The notes beneath the pieces were generated by a model. It saw only the letters and a program-made list of their open reading frames with translations. It was not told the origin of the DNA and did not search any database. The translations under genes and the position numbers were made by a program. DNA of 15,358 nt, taken from NCBI GenBank assembly GCA_030446525.1, contig JAUJNC010000122.1, forward strand, positions 1 through 15,358, written 5' to 3'. This DNA is from Armatimonadaceae bacterium. GTDB lineage: Bacteria; Armatimonadota; Armatimonadia; Armatimonadales; Armatimonadaceae. Positions 14,644 through 15,358 of the stretch are shown piece after piece; within the stretch, counting starts at the first letter, position 1, and every line of letters begins with the position of its first letter.

Positions 14644-15358
14644 GGATAGCCCTCTTTTACAATCTGCCTGCCGGCGGCGCAAAGCGCGCTTTATATGAAC
14701 ATGCCCGTCACCTGCGAAAGCGCGGCCACGTGTTGGATGCCTATATCCTCTCCAGCGCGGTCGAGGAGTATCTGCCGCTGGGGCCCGTCTGCGAAAACGT
14801 TTACTCCTATGATGTGCCAACCGCGCCCGGCAGCCCGAGTCTAGGGCCAGGTCAGCGGCTGGGCCGCGGCCTTAAGGTGACGGGTGTGGCCGTACTGCGG
14901 CGTATGCTCGGCCCACGCCGCGGGCCTTACCTGGCCGAGTACCAAGGTCTGCGCCAGCATGTACGGGAGCTGGACGCTTTGCAGCGCCGCCACCAGGAGG
15001 TGGCAGCGGATATTGACCGGCGCGGCTATGATGTCGCGTACGTCCATCAGTGCATCGTGACACAGTCACCGTATCTGCTGCGCTTTCTGAAATGCCCCTC
15101 CGTATACTACTGCCAGGACACCATGCGGTACGTGTATGAGTGGAGTTTGTTGGAGCACGAGCGCTACGACATGATCGCCGACGGGCGGTACGTGAAGAGA
15201 CGGCTCGGGACCACGTATACGCTCCCTGCGCTTGCGGTGCTAGGGCGTAAGGAGCGCGACTTCGTAACAAACACGCGGTCGGCCACGCAGGTTCTGGCAA
15301 ATTCCTGGTACTCGCGCGAGGCTATTTTGCGCACCACGGGGGTGAATCCGCGTGTGTG
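14640..15358 (+). CDS. Second glycosyltransferase, N-terminal part, cut by window end
   Basis: Open reading frame from ATG 14640 to the window edge, 239 complete codons without a stop. It begins [20 protein letters not shown], the usual first beta strand and glycine-rich loop of a GT-B glycosyltransferase, and continues with HARHLRKRGHVLDAY. RGYDVAYVHQC and CPSVYYCQDTMRYVYEW fit the acceptor domain, and VLANSWYSREAILRTTGV matches the marker that precedes the donor domain in GT4 enzymes. The E-x7-E donor motif would lie outside the window. The start overlaps the stop of the preceding glycosyltransferase by four bases, so the two are translationally coupled and probably act on the same glycan. 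Confidence 0.85.
   Translation, partial: MRIALFYNLPAGGAKRALYEHARHLRKRGHVLDAYILSSAVEEYLPLGPVCENVYSYDVPTAPGSPSLGPGQRLGRGLKVTGVAVLRRMLGPRRGPYLAEYQGLRQHVRELDALQRRHQEVAADIDRRGYDVAYVHQCIVTQSPYLLRFLKCPSVYYCQDTMRYVYEWSLLEHERYDMIADGRYVKRRLGTTYTLPALAVLGRKERDFVTNTRSATQVLANSWYSREAILRTTGVNPRV

Noticed and set aside
1..15358. CRISPR arrays, tRNA/rRNA genes, insertion sequences, phage or toxin-antitoxin genes
   Set aside because: No regularly spaced repeats, no transposase or integrase motifs and no cloverleaf-like segments were recognised by eye.

Overview
The window is GC-rich bacterial DNA, densely coding, with several 4-base start/stop overlaps. A Wza-type outer-membrane export protein with a signal peptide and a Tat-exported enzyme point to a diderm (Gram-negative-type) bacterium. 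The phylum cannot be fixed from this sequence; a high-GC lineage such as Armatimonadota is only a guess. No tRNA, rRNA, CRISPR array, insertion sequence or transposase was seen.

Left part (1-4192, + strand): an intrinsic terminator ends an unseen upstream transcript. It is followed by a renalase-like FAD oxidoreductase, a Tat-exported enzyme of uncertain catalytic function whose reading frame breaks once near 3053, and a coiled-coil protein of unknown function. Middle (4211-6370): NIF3-family protein and adenine phosphoribosyltransferase form a two-gene minus-strand operon. Divergent from it is a QueD-type 6-carboxytetrahydropterin synthase, whose sigma70-like promoter would start the mRNA at or next to the ATG and whose last codons are frameshifted.

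Right part (6404 to the end, + strand): a surface-polysaccharide cluster that begins at a near-consensus promoter. Its order is a Wzz/BY-kinase-type co-polymerase with a degenerate nucleotide-binding site, a Wza-like export protein, a Wzt-like ABC ATPase with coiled-coil linker and carbohydrate-binding-type C-terminal domain, a SAM methyltransferase, a coiled-coil/FkbM-like protein, and two GT4-type glycosyltransferases, the last cut by the window edge. Together these suggest assembly, chain modification and ATP-driven export of a glycan. The ABC permease (Wzm) is not in the window.

Two things stand out. First, conserved reading frames are broken by 13 apparent single-base indels, eight in the co-polymerase gene, three in the FkbM-like gene and one each in the Tat enzyme and queD. 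Neighbouring genes are intact and no nonsense substitutions were needed in reconstruction, so sequencing or assembly error is the simplest reading, with very recent decay as the alternative. Second, base composition falls sharply inside the ABC ATPase gene just after the ATPase core, as expected if a glycan-specific module was exchanged there.
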